A stretch of DNA of 42,442 bases from NCBI GenBank assembly GCA_939791845.1, contig CALNEX010000002.1, forward strand, positions 1-42,442, in the 5' to 3' direction. The notes beneath the pieces were generated by a model that worked only from the letters and a program-made list of their open reading frames with translations, was not told where the DNA came from and searched no databases. The translations under genes were made by a program, and so were the position numbers. Below, in pieces: positions 6,200 through 14,489 of the stretch (within the stretch, counting starts at the first letter, position 1; every line of letters begins with the position of its first letter). The stretch comes from an uncultured Mediterranea sp. (GTDB taxonomy: Bacteria; Bacteroidota; Bacteroidia; Bacteroidales; Bacteroidaceae).

Positions 6200-7519
6200 A
6201 TGATAAGCAAAGACAATAAATCACTGGCCCAGTGGGCAATGGACTTCGCCCTGAAGAACGGCGCGCAGGCTGCCAAACTGGTGCTCTACAACAACTCCAG
6301 CTCGTCCTTCGAGCTGCGCAACGCCAAGATGGACCGCCTGCAGCAGTCCACCGAGAACGGCCTTGGCATCAACCTCTATGTGGACGGGCGCTACGGCTCC
6401 TTCTCCACGAACCGGCTGGACAAGAAAGAATTGGAGAAGCTCATCCTGGGCGGCATTGAATCCACCCGCTACCTGGCCCCTGACGAGGCCCGCGCCTTGC
6501 CCGACCCCTCACGCTACTACAAAGGCGGGCTGCCCGACCTGCAACTGTTCGACAAGACCCTTTACGACATCCATCCCGACACGAAGGTGGACCTGGCTCG
6601 TGCCGCCGCCGAGGAGGCAATGGGAAAGGACGAGCGCATCATCTCCGTGGATTCCTCCTACAGCGATGGTGAAAGTTCGTCCTACCGGCTCATCAGCAAC
6701 GGCTTCGAGGGTGAGTCCTCCAGCACTTGGTTCTCCCTTTCCGCTTCTGTTTCTGTCAAAGGCGAGGGCGAGGCACGTCCTTCAGACGGGTGGAGCGACA
6801 CGGCCCTCTTCCATGACAAACTGAAGACCACGGGCATCGGCACGCGCGCCCTGCAACGCGTCTTGCGCAAGTTGGGGCAAAGGAAGGCGGCCAGCGGACA
6901 ATATACGCTGGTGGTGGACACGCTGGTGGCGGGCACGTTGTTCTCGCCGATGCTCGGTGCCATCTATGGCTCGGCCTTGCAGCAGCGCAACTCCTTCCTG
7001 CTGGACAAGCTGGGCACAAAGGTGGCTTCCGGCCTCTTCACCCTGCGTGACGAACCGCACGTCATCGGTGCCAACGGCTCCCGCTACTTCGATGCGGAGG
7101 GCGTGGCCACCACGTCGCGGGCCGTCTTCGACCAAGGCGTGCTGAAGACCTATTATATAGACACGTACAATGCCCGCAAGATGGGCGTGGAGCCTACCAT
7201 CAGTTCGCCTTCGCGCCTAGTATTGACACCCGGCACGAAAGACCTGGACGGCTTGGTGGCCGATGTGCGGAAGGGCATCCTTGTCACGGGCTTCAACGGA
7301 GGCAACAGCAACAGCAGCACGGGCGACTTCTCCTACGGCATCGAGGGTTTCCTCATCGAAGACGGCAAGCTGGTGCAGCCTGTCAATGAGATGAACGTCA
7401 CGGGCAACATGCTGACGCTGTGGCAGTCGCTCGTGGCCGTGGGCAACGACCCGCAGCCCATCCGCTCGTGGCAGATTCCGTCGCTGGTCTTCGAGGGCGT
7501 CAGCTTCAGCGGCTTATAA
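6200..7519 (+). CDS. pmbA: PmbA/TldE-family metalloprotease subunit
   Basis: The 439-residue protein is the non-catalytic partner of TldD. It shares the U62 peptidase fold (AKLVLYNNSSSSFELRNAKMDRLQ, LGINLYVDGRYGSFSTN, VVDTLVAGTLFSPMLGAIYGSALQQ, TGDFSYGIEGFLIEDGKLVQPV) but lacks an HExxxH zinc motif, as expected for TldE. There is no signal peptide: the N-terminus MISKDNKSLAQWAMDFALKN is plainly cytoplasmic, in contrast to its neighbour. It follows tldD by 27 nt, so co-expression is likely. The last two codons (TTA TAA) overlap the end of lrgB on the opposite strand by 6 nt, leaving no space for a terminator between them. Confidence 0.92.
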   Translation: MISKDNKSLAQWAMDFALKNGAQAAKLVLYNNSSSSFELRNAKMDRLQQSTENGLGINLYVDGRYGSFSTNRLDKKELEKLILGGIESTRYLAPDEARALPDPSRYYKGGLPDLQLFDKTLYDIHPDTKVDLARAAAEEAMGKDERIISVDSSYSDGESSSYRLISNGFEGESSSTWFSLSASVSVKGEGEARPSDGWSDTALFHDKLKTTGIGTRALQRVLRKLGQRKAASGQYTLVVDTLVAGTLFSPMLGAIYGSALQQRNSFLLDKLGTKVASGLFTLRDEPHVIGANGSRYFDAEGVATTSRAVFDQGVLKTYYIDTYNARKMGVEPTISSPSRLVLTPGTKDLDGLVADVRKGILVTGFNGGNSNSSTGDFSYGIEGFLIEDGKLVQPVNEMNVTGNMLTLWQSLVAVGNDPQPIRSWQIPSLVFEGVSFSGL

Positions 7520-8209
7520 CAAGCCCAGCCACCGCAACAGGGTAGGCGTCAGCAGCGCTGTGAAAATGCCGTTCAGCGTCAGCCCCAGGCTGGCGAAGGC
7601 GCCATACTTGCTGCTGACGTCCATCGCGGTGGAGGTGCCGACGGCGTGGGCCGCCGTTCCCATGGAGAGTCCCTGGGCCATCGGGCTGCCAACGTGGGTC
7701 AGCTTCAGGGCCTTGAACCCCAGGATGCCGCCCAAGAGGCCTACGCAGACCACGACCGCCGCCGTCAGCGACGGGATGCCGCCCAGCGACTGGGTCACTT
7801 CCATCGCGATGGGGGTCGTCACCGACTTGGGGGCCAGCGAGTAGATGATTTCCTCCGAGGCACCCATCCACTTGGCTATGAGCACCACGGATACGACGCC
7901 CACCACACAGCCCGCCAGTTGGCTGAGCAGGATGGGCAACAGTTGCTTCTTGATGGTTTCCAACTGGAGGTAGAGGGGCACGCCCAAAGCCACGACGGCG
8001 GGCTTCAGCCAAAACTCAATGAGGTGGCCGCCCTCGCTATACGTTTCATAACTGATGCCGGCCATCTTCAGGAAGATGATGAGCACGGCAATGGACAGCA
8101 GGATGGGGTTGAGCAACATCAGCCCCGTCTTTTTTTGCAGCAGCTTGGCCAGGAAGAACACGATGAAGGTGACGGCCAGCAGGAAAAATTCGTTCTCTAA
8201 GAAAGACAT
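7514..8209 (-). CDS. lrgB: LrgB/CidB-family membrane protein
   Basis: LrgB proteins are polytopic inner-membrane proteins that act with LrgA in murein hydrolase export control and, in several bacteria and plastids, in pyruvate or glycolate transport. The 231-residue product has about seven hydrophobic segments and the family motifs NPILLSIAVLI, FWLKPAVVALGVPLY, SLAPKSVTTPIAMEV and GTAAHAVGTSTAM. It lies 19 nt downstream of lrgA on the same strand, giving the usual lrgAB pair. Its 3' end overlaps that of pmbA on the opposite strand by 6 nt. No LytS/LytR-type regulator is seen nearby. Confidence 0.93.
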   Translation of the reverse strand: MSFLENEFFLLAVTFIVFFLAKLLQKKTGLMLLNPILLSIAVLIIFLKMAGISYETYSEGGHLIEFWLKPAVVALGVPLYLQLETIKKQLLPILLSQLAGCVVGVVSVVLIAKWMGASEEIIYSLAPKSVTTPIAMEVTQSLGGIPSLTAAVVVCVGLLGGILGFKALKLTHVGSPMAQGLSMGTAAHAVGTSTAMDVSSKYGAFASLGLTLNGIFTALLTPTLLRWLGLL

Positions 8210-8228
8210 AAGACAGGATGGTTAGCGG

Positions 8229-8576
8229 TTAGTGATGGGTGTTTATTTTCCGTGCCAGCTGGTGCACCCAGCCCGTCACGACCAGCACCAGCAGCGTGCT
8301 GGCCACGGTGGCTGTCACGATGGGCCAGAATTCGGCCCGGATGATGTCGAAGTAGAGCATCAACGCCACGCCGGGCGGCACGAAGAAGAATCCGAGGTTG
8401 GCAACGAGGAAGTCGGACATTCCCTGCACCCATTGCAGCTTGATCCAACCCAACTTGAGGAAGAGAGTGAGCAACAGCATCCCGATGATGCTGGACGGTA
8501 GTTTGACACCCGTCAGCCAGACGACCAGCTCGCCCAACGCGAGGCATCCGAAGAGGATGGCACATTGACGAATCAT
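8229..8576 (-). CDS. lrgA: LrgA/CidA-family holin-like membrane protein
   Basis: The 115-residue product has four hydrophobic helices and the CidA/LrgA pattern: GCLALGELVVWLTGVKLPSSIIGMLLL (the LPGSIIGM-like motif), LGWIKLQWVQGMSDFLVANLGFFFVPPGVALM, then a last helix ending LVVTGWVHQLARK. These proteins resemble holins and pair with LrgB. It is the first gene of the lrgAB operon, with a -7 box about 60 nt upstream. The two terminal histidine codons and the TAA come from a TTAGTGATGG word like the CACTAA repeats elsewhere in the window. Confidence 0.92.
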   Translation of the reverse strand: MIRQCAILFGCLALGELVVWLTGVKLPSSIIGMLLLTLFLKLGWIKLQWVQGMSDFLVANLGFFFVPPGVALMLYFDIIRAEFWPIVTATVASTLLVLVVTGWVHQLARKINTHH

Positions 8577-8901
8577 AATCTCTTAGGTTTCAATCGTTAC
8601 TAAAAAAACAGCTAATCTCTGAAAACGGGCGCAAAGGTACGCATTCTTTCCGTTGCTTGGTGCGTTTCAAAGCGGTTTTTTCGGGGTTTTGCTTCGTGCT
8701 GCCGTTGGATACGGGCGTTTTTTTAATCCCGAATTTGGCTGTTTTAGTACCCGTATTCTACCAAATAGACGTGTAAAAACGAAAAAAAGCGGAGTGGCGT
8801 GTGCGTAGTTTGAAAATAATTCTCTACATTTGTCCTCACATAGAGTAACGAGTATTTGGTTGCTCGTATGCGAATAATTAACCTTTAAAATGTAGACGAT
8901 T
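8577..8901. promoter_or_regulatory. 325-bp divergent intergenic region with two -7 boxes
   Basis: The minus strand at 8632-8639 reads TACCTTTG, a -7 box for lrgAB. The plus strand at 8825-8832 reads TACATTTG, a -7 box for the operon at 8902, implying a leader of about 60 nt. An imperfect inverted repeat, GGATACGGG (8707-8715) against CCCGTATTC (8750-8758), lies between them. Its role is unknown. I see no gene and no 21-22 bp array here. Confidence 0.5.
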
Positions 8902-9585
8902 ATGAGAAAAGGATTCTTTATCACGGTATTGACAGCCATCGCCCTGATGTTTGTCGTGAATGTGAATGCCCAGCAACGGGCCACGGGCGAAGCTCGCGAG
9001 GCTTTGCAGAAGCATGAGAAAGTGTTGGATAAGGATTTGAAGAAGAAGGCCATCAAGGAAGCCCGCAAGGAGGCCAAGGCGCTGAAGAAGGAAGGCTTCC
9101 GCACGCCGGTGGGCAAGCTCCCCTTGGACAAGCAGCTGGAGGCAGCTTGGGAAAAGCAGGCCGAACTGGACATGGAGGGCAATCCGTACTGGTATGTGGC
9201 TTCGGCCCGTATCATCGGTGGAAACCAGTCCGCCGCCGCCTTGCAGGCCACGAATGCCGCCAAGATTGACATTGCCGGCCAAATCCAGACCAAGGTGACG
9301 CAACTCATCGAGGAAAAGACAGCCAATGACGACATGGGTCAGGAAGAGGCTGCCAGCCTGAAGAGCATGGTGGCTACCAGCAAGAGCATCATCTCCGGCA
9401 CATTGGGTCGCACGGTGCCCTTGGTAGAGGTGTACCGCACGTTGCCCAACAAGAACGTGGAAGTGATGGTGACCATCGGCTGCACGGCCCAGATGGCCAA
9501 TGAAACAGCCGTGAAGGCCATCCGCAAGGCATTGGCCGACAAGTCGGAGGAACTGGCCAAGGAATTGGACAAACTCGGTTATTAA
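8902..9585 (+). CDS. Secreted LPP20-like protein, function unknown
   Basis: The 227-residue protein starts with a Sec signal (MRKGFFITVLTAIALMFVVNVNAQ, cleavage after NAQ). It then has a very lysine- and glutamate-rich helical stretch (about 28-75) and a C-terminal alpha/beta region (about 95-227), with ARIIGGNQSAAALQATNAAKIDIAGQI, then TLGRTVPLVEVYRTLPNKNVEVMVTIGCTAQ. That pattern (a tyrosine-containing segment, an A-xx-A-xxx-hA helix, later VxVxxxY-R...VxVxhxY) resembles LPP20/FlgO-type lipoprotein domains, though no lipobox is present. It is the first gene of a three-gene operon; the next begins 24 nt downstream. I cannot assign a function. Confidence 0.7.
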   Translation: MRKGFFITVLTAIALMFVVNVNAQQRATGEAREALQKHEKVLDKDLKKKAIKEARKEAKALKKEGFRTPVGKLPLDKQLEAAWEKQAELDMEGNPYWYVASARIIGGNQSAAALQATNAAKIDIAGQIQTKVTQLIEEKTANDDMGQEEAASLKSMVATSKSIISGTLGRTVPLVEVYRTLPNKNVEVMVTIGCTAQMANETAVKAIRKALADKSEELAKELDKLGY

Positions 9586-9609
9586 TTAGTCAGGAGAGGT
9601 CGCGGCTGA

Positions 9610-10407
9610 ATGAGACAGGACAGTCTGACAAAGTGGCTATTTCTCTTGTTGATAATCGCTCTGGCGGCGCCGTTGCACGCGCAGAAGACCGTCAAGGTAC
9701 GCAATGTGCAAGGGCGCTGGCAGGTGAGCGACAATGTCACGCTGAAAGAGGCCGAGGAACGCGCGCTGAACGAAGCCAAGAAAGAGGCCTTGCGGCGTGC
9801 GGGAGTGATGGAGAACGTGTGGTCCGTCTTCGGGCAAATCACCCAGGAGAACGGGACCGAGTTTGAAGAGGCCTATTCGCAGATGAATGTGCTGGCCATC
9901 GGCGGCATGGTGAACATCACCAAGCAGAAGGTGGAGGAAGTGTGGGATGTGGACACCCGCAGCCTCTACAAAGTGGTGACCATCGATGCCGAGGTGAAGA
10001 AGCAAGACGATACGGACAACACGTATGCGCTGGAGGTGAAGGGCATAGACCCGCTTTATGAATCGGGAGAGTCCTTGCATTGCACGTTGCGTGTGTTCGG
10101 TACGAATTCCTACTTGAAGTTCTTCTGGTTCGACAGCACCGGAGGCTCGTTGATTTATCCCAATGAATACGAGCCGGACAGGCTGCTGGAGGCCGGGAAG
10201 GAATACCAGCTCCCCTTTGACGCGCGTTTTGACTATCAGATGGTCAAGCAGCAGGAAGGCGGCGAGAAAGTGAATCTGATATGGGTGCTCACCAAGGAGA
10301 ACATCCCGTTCACGGGCGAGGTCACCTATCAGAACGTCTTGAAGTGGATATATGCCATCCCCGGCAGCCAGCGTTGCGCCCATTATGATATGGTGATGAT
10401 TAAATGA
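9610..10407 (+). CDS. Secreted protein with DUF4384-like C-terminus
   Basis: The 265-residue product has a Sec signal (hydrophobic run WLFLLLIIALAAPLHAQ, cleavage after HAQ). An N-terminal domain (about 25-135) follows, with VSDNVTLKEAEERALNEAKKEALRRAGV, an ERA..EA..A helix like that of LPP20/FlgT-type proteins. A beta-rich C-terminal domain (about 150-265) contains ESLHCTLRVFGTNSYLKFFWFDSTG and SLIYPNEYEPDRLLEAGKEYQLP. The 'fxxxxxxYlyhfxxDxxGxxxxlyPN' layout matches DUF4384 domains. It lies 24 nt after its upstream neighbour and 10 nt before the next, so the three are one unit. The function is unknown; both this and its neighbour look like periplasmic or surface envelope proteins. Confidence 0.72.
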   Translation: MRQDSLTKWLFLLLIIALAAPLHAQKTVKVRNVQGRWQVSDNVTLKEAEERALNEAKKEALRRAGVMENVWSVFGQITQENGTEFEEAYSQMNVLAIGGMVNITKQKVEEVWDVDTRSLYKVVTIDAEVKKQDDTDNTYALEVKGIDPLYESGESLHCTLRVFGTNSYLKFFWFDSTGGSLIYPNEYEPDRLLEAGKEYQLPFDARFDYQMVKQQEGGEKVNLIWVLTKENIPFTGEVTYQNVLKWIYAIPGSQRCAHYDMVMIK

Positions 10408-10417
10408 CAATAGTGAC

Positions 10418-11959
10418 ATGGATAAAATGAGAAGCGCGGTGGTGGCATGCCTGGCTCTGATGTGGCCGGGATTGCCCTCCTTTGCGCAAGATATAGAAAA
10501 GGAGTTTGAAGACTTCGCCAGGCAGCAGCAGCAGGCTTACGACGAGTTCAAGAGCAAGGCGGATGCCGAGTACGAGTCTTTCTTGAGGGCCGCGTGGGAA
10601 GCCTACGACGCCTTTGCGCCGGAACCCGCGCCCGTCCGCCCCGAACCGCCCAAGCCGGTCAAGTATGACCCGAAGAGGCCGGAACTGCCTCCGGTGGACA
10701 TCAAGCCGGGCGACTTGAAGGTGCCCCAGGCACCGGTGCCGGGCGTGGGCGAGAAGGTGCCGGTGAAGTATCCCGGCCTGCCCGATATGGCCAACAAGCC
10801 TGCTCCGGGCGTCTACGTGCCGGGCATGCCTTATACGCCGGTCATAGTGGTTCCTCCCACGGTGAAGCCGGGACGGACCGTCTATCGCACGCCGATAGCC
10901 TTCTATGGCACGGAGTTCGAGCTGGCTACGGATGCCGTCGAAGGACTTTCGCTGGCCGGCATCCAGGAAGCCAATGTGGCCGATGCCTGGAAGGAATTGT
11001 GTACGAAGGACTACGAGCAGTTTGTCAACGACTGCATGACCCTGAAGAAGGAGAAGAACCTGACCGACTGGGCCTATCTTTCGCTGAGTAAGCAGATTGG
11101 CGAGCAATTGTACGGCGCAAACCGTCCCAATGACGTGGCTTTCCTGCAGATGTTCCTGCTGAACAAGTCCGGATACAAGGTGCGCCTGGCCAAGATTGAC
11201 GACCGGCTGAAACTGCTGGTGGCTCCGGCAGGTACCATCTACGGCACGCCCTATCTGCGCATCAACGGCGATAAGTATTATGTGTTCGAGCCGGTGCCCG
11301 ATGCTTCCATGCGCATCTACACTTACAAGCAGGACTTTGCCGATGCCAAGAACCTGGTATGCCTGAATATCGACGGCATACCTTCACTGACAATGTCCGA
11401 AGAGAACCGCACCTTCACCTCGGCCGATGGCAAGGTAAGTGTCCAGACGGTGGTCAACAAGAACCTGATGGACTTCTACCGCGACTATCCTCAGTGCGAC
11501 GTGGTGATTCACTACAAAGCCCCGATGAGCGAAGGGTTGCGCGAGCCCTTGTACGCCCAGTTGCGCAAGGCCATTGCCGGCAAGTCGGAGGTGGAGGCGG
11601 CCAATATCCTGCTGCATTTCGTGCAGACTTCCTTCCAGTACATGACGGATGGCGACCAGTTCGGTTACGAGAAACCCTTCTTCCCCGACGAGACGTTCTA
11701 CTACCCGTACTGCGACTGCGAGGACCGCGCGATGCTCTACTCCACGCTGGTGCGCGACCTCCTGGGGTTGGAGACCATCCTGTTGGACTATCCCAACCAC
11801 ATAGCCTCGGCCGTGCGCTTCACGGAGAAAGTGCCCGGCGATGCCGTTGTGGTGGCCGACGGCACGCGATACGTGATTTGCGACCCCACGTACATCGGAG
11901 CCCCTGTGGGCCAATGCATGGACCAATATAAAAGCGTAGGGCCGCAGGTAATCTATTGA
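10418..11959 (+). CDS. Secreted transglutaminase-like cysteine-protease-fold protein
   Basis: The 513-residue protein has a signal peptide (about 1-24, ending PSFAQ; an alternative ATG is at 10427). A charged helical segment (25-65) is followed by a long proline-rich linker (about 66-160, many PxP and KP repeats) and a large C-terminal part. The end carries a transglutaminase-like core: PYCDCEDRAMLYSTLVRDLLG with C434 in CEDRA, DYPNHIASAV with H461, and VICDPTYIGAP with D489, a complete Cys-His-Asp triad in the right order and spacing. Such proteins may be proteases, peptide ligases or amidases. It closes the three-gene operon starting at 8902. Substrate unknown; I infer a role on envelope proteins from its partners. 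Confidence 0.78.
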   Translation: MDKMRSAVVACLALMWPGLPSFAQDIEKEFEDFARQQQQAYDEFKSKADAEYESFLRAAWEAYDAFAPEPAPVRPEPPKPVKYDPKRPELPPVDIKPGDLKVPQAPVPGVGEKVPVKYPGLPDMANKPAPGVYVPGMPYTPVIVVPPTVKPGRTVYRTPIAFYGTEFELATDAVEGLSLAGIQEANVADAWKELCTKDYEQFVNDCMTLKKEKNLTDWAYLSLSKQIGEQLYGANRPNDVAFLQMFLLNKSGYKVRLAKIDDRLKLLVAPAGTIYGTPYLRINGDKYYVFEPVPDASMRIYTYKQDFADAKNLVCLNIDGIPSLTMSEENRTFTSADGKVSVQTVVNKNLMDFYRDYPQCDVVIHYKAPMSEGLREPLYAQLRKAIAGKSEVEAANILLHFVQTSFQYMTDGDQFGYEKPFFPDETFYYPYCDCEDRAMLYSTLVRDLLGLETILLDYPNHIASAVRFTEKVPGDAVVVADGTRYVICDPTYIGAPVGQCMDQYKSVGPQVIY

Positions 11960-11988
11960 GACTGTTAAATTTTCCAATAATGGTCGGG

Positions 11989-12014
11989 CGGGGTGCAACA
12001 TTGCACCCCGTTTT
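11989..12014 (+). terminator. Rho-independent terminator after the transglutaminase operon
   Basis: CGGGGTGCAA (11989-11998) pairs with TTGCACCCCG (12001-12010), followed directly by TTTT. It lies 30 nt after the stop codon and upstream of the pta promoter. Confidence 0.75.
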
Positions 12015-12039
12015 GCTATCCGCGTCTGGCAAAATTGTG

Positions 12040-12047
12040 TATTTTTG
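12040..12047 (+). promoter_or_regulatory. -7 box of pta-ackA
   Basis: TATTTTTG matches TAnnTTTG. A TTTTG at 12011-12015, the terminator tail, is 24 nt upstream, a little far for a -33 element. The leader to the pta ATG at 12121 would be about 65 nt. Confidence 0.5.
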
Positions 12048-12120
12048 CAGGGCGGACAGTGCCTGGTTATCCGGGCACACGGATTTTGCATCAATTTAGC
12101 TATATACAATTTATAACATC

Positions 12121-13137
12121 ATGCAGAGGTTAATTAATGAAATCGTTGAGCGCGCCAAGGCGAACCGCCAACGCATCGTCCTTCCGGAAGGCACGGAAGA
12201 ACGCACATTGAAAGCTGCCAACCAAGTATTGACGGACGGAGTTGCTGACTTGATTTTGCTGGGCAATCCGGATGAAATCCACGCCTGCGCCAAGGAATGG
12301 GGCCTGGGCAACATAGACAAGGCCACCATCATCGACCCGGACAACAATCCCCGCGCGGAGGAATACGCCCAACTGCTGTGCGAGCTGCGCAAGAAGAAGG
12401 GCATGACCATCGAAGAGGCCCGCGAACTGGTGCACAACCCCTTGTACCTGGGCTGCCTGATGATCAAGAACGGCGATGCCGACGGCCAGTTGGCCGGTGC
12501 CCGCAACACGACGGGCAACGTGCTGCGTCCCGCCTTGCAGATTATCAAGACCTCCCCGGGCATCACGTGTGTGTCTGGCGCCATGTTGCTCCTGACCCAT
12601 GCGCCCGAGTATGGCAAGAACGGCATCCTGGTGATGGGCGACGTGGCCGTGACGCCCGTGCCCGATGCCCATCAGCTGGCCGAGATCGCCGTCAGCACGG
12701 CACGCACGGCACAGGCTGTGGTAGGCATCGACCCGAAGGTAGCCCTGCTGAGCTTCTCCACGAAGGGTTCGGCCAAGCACGAAGTGGTGGACAAGGTGGT
12801 GGAAGCCCTGAAGATTGCCAAGGAAATGGCCCCGGACATCGCCATCGACGGTGAATTGCAGGCCGATGCGGCCCTCGTGCCCGAAGTGGGCGCCAGCAAG
12901 GCTCCCGGCTCGGCCATCGCCGGACACGCCAACGTGCTGGTGGTGCCGTCGCTCGAGGTGGGCAACATCTCCTACAAACTGGTGCAGCGCCTGGGACACG
13001 CCGACGCCATCGGCCCCATCCTGCAAGGCATTGCCCGCCCGGTGAATGACCTGTCCCGCGGTTGCTCCATCGAGGATGTCTACCGCATGATAGCCATCAC
13101 GGCCAACCAGGCCATCGCCGCCAAGAACCAGAAATGA
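12121..13137 (+). CDS. pta: Phosphate acetyltransferase
   Basis: Pta converts acetyl-CoA and phosphate to acetyl phosphate and CoA. The 338-residue product is the short, single-domain form (PTA_PTB domain only), without the N-terminal DRTGG/regulatory part of E. coli Pta. Motifs include RIVLPEGTEERTLKAA, NPLYLGCLMIKNGDADGQLAGA, TGNVLRPALQIIKT, VMGDVAVTPVPDAHQLAEIA, LLSFSTKGSAKHE and the C-terminal LQGIARPVNDLSRGCS. ackA starts 20 nt downstream, and the pair makes acetate and ATP at the end of fermentation. The operon is bounded by terminators at both ends. Confidence 0.97.
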   Translation: MQRLINEIVERAKANRQRIVLPEGTEERTLKAANQVLTDGVADLILLGNPDEIHACAKEWGLGNIDKATIIDPDNNPRAEEYAQLLCELRKKKGMTIEEARELVHNPLYLGCLMIKNGDADGQLAGARNTTGNVLRPALQIIKTSPGITCVSGAMLLLTHAPEYGKNGILVMGDVAVTPVPDAHQLAEIAVSTARTAQAVVGIDPKVALLSFSTKGSAKHEVVDKVVEALKIAKEMAPDIAIDGELQADAALVPEVGASKAPGSAIAGHANVLVVPSLEVGNISYKLVQRLGHADAIGPILQGIARPVNDLSRGCSIEDVYRMIAITANQAIAAKNQK

Positions 13138-13157
13138 CACACTCTAATCTGATAGAC

Positions 13158-14354
13158 ATGAAAGTATTAGTATTGAACTGCGGCAGTTCGTCCATCAAGT
13201 ACAAGTTGTTCGACATGGACCACAAGGCCGTTATTGCCCAAGGAGGCATCGAGAAAATCGGTTTGAAGGACTCGTTCCTGAAGTTGACCTTGCCCAACGG
13301 CGAGAAGAAAATCCTGGAGAAGGACATCCCTGAGCACACGGCCGGTGTGGAATTCATCCTGCAGACGCTGACCGGCGCCGAGTATGGCGTGGTGAAGTCG
13401 ATGGACGAAATCGACGCAGTGGGCCACCGCATGGTGCACGGAGGCGAGAAGTTCAGCCAGTCCGTCCTGCTGACCCCGGAGGTGCTGGCCGCCTTCGAAG
13501 CCTGCAACGACCTGGCCCCCCTGCACAACCCCGCCAACCTGAAGGGCGTGCACGCCATCGCGGCCATCCTGCCCAACGTGCCCCAGGTGGGCGTGTTCGA
13601 CACCGCCTTCCACCAGACCATGCCCGACTACGCCTACATGTACGCCGTCCCCTACGAGCTGTACGAGAAGTACGGCGTGCGCCGCTACGGCTTCCACGGA
13701 ACATCACACCGCTACGTTTCGCAGCGCGTATGCGAGTTCCTGGGCGTGAAACCCGAAGGACAGCGCATCATCACCTGCCACATCGGCAACGGCGGCTCCA
13801 TCACGGCCATCAAGGACGGCCGGAGCGTGGACACCAGCATGGGCCTCACCCCGCTGGAGGGCCTGATGATGGGCACCCGCAGCGGTGACATCGACGGCGG
13901 CGCCGTGACCTACATCATGGAGAAGGAAGGACTGGACGCAGCCGGCATGTCCAACCTGCTGAACAAGAAGAGCGGCGTGCTGGGCATCTTCGGCGAGTCG
14001 AGCGACATGCGCGACCTGGAGTCCGCAGCCGCTGCCGGCAACCAGCGTGCCCTCCTGGCCGAGCGCATGTACTTCTACCGCATGAAGAAGTACATCGGCT
14101 CGTATGCCGCCGCCCTGGGTGGCGTGGACATCATCGTCTTCACCGGCGGTGTGGGCGAGAACCAGGCTTCCGCCCGCTGGGCCGCCTGCGAGGGGCTGGA
14201 GTTCATGGGCGTCAAGCTGGATGCCGAGAAGAACAAGGTGCGCGGCGAGGAAGCCGTCATCTCCACCGACGACTCCCGGGTGAAGGTCGTGGTCATCCCG
14301 ACGGACGAGGAACTGATGATTGCATCGGACACGATGGACATCCTGAAGAAGTAA
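13158..14354 (+). CDS. ackA: Acetate kinase
   Basis: AckA converts acetyl phosphate and ADP to acetate and ATP. The 398-residue product begins MKVLVLNCGSSSIKYKLF, the canonical start, at the ATG at 13158; the open frame continues upstream into pta without a better start. Other motifs are VGHRMVHGGEKF, NPANLKGV, FDTAFHQTMP, RRYGFHGTSHRYVS (catalytic H and R), CHIGNGGSITAI, DTSMGLTPLEGLMMGTRSGDID and FTGGVGENQ. All expected catalytic residues are present and the length is normal. A large hairpin follows the stop codon. Confidence 0.98.
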   Translation: MKVLVLNCGSSSIKYKLFDMDHKAVIAQGGIEKIGLKDSFLKLTLPNGEKKILEKDIPEHTAGVEFILQTLTGAEYGVVKSMDEIDAVGHRMVHGGEKFSQSVLLTPEVLAAFEACNDLAPLHNPANLKGVHAIAAILPNVPQVGVFDTAFHQTMPDYAYMYAVPYELYEKYGVRRYGFHGTSHRYVSQRVCEFLGVKPEGQRIITCHIGNGGSITAIKDGRSVDTSMGLTPLEGLMMGTRSGDIDGGAVTYIMEKEGLDAAGMSNLLNKKSGVLGIFGESSDMRDLESAAAAGNQRALLAERMYFYRMKKYIGSYAAALGGVDIIVFTGGVGENQASARWAACEGLEFMGVKLDAEKNKVRGEEAVISTDDSRVKVVVIPTDEELMIASDTMDILKK

Positions 14355-14370
14355 CTCCCTCCTATATATA

Positions 14371-14457
14371 ATAAGGAAGCAAGCGCGCCGAGGGGCTGTG
14401 CTTGTCCCGGTTGCCGGAACTGTCCGGGCCGGGACGGGCGCAGCCCTTCTTCCTTAT
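14371..14457 (+). terminator. Extended hairpin terminator of pta-ackA
   Basis: ATAAGGAAG (14371-14379) pairs with CTTCCTTAT at the far end (14449-14457). Inside, AGGGGCTGTGC and GTCCCGG pair with CCGGGAC and GCGCAGCCCTT. The whole forms a long branched stem 17 nt after the ackA stop. A long T-tract is absent, though the descending arm is T-rich. Confidence 0.65.
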
Positions 14458-14489
14458 GCCCCTCCAGGCCCTTCCGGACCTTGTTTCTT

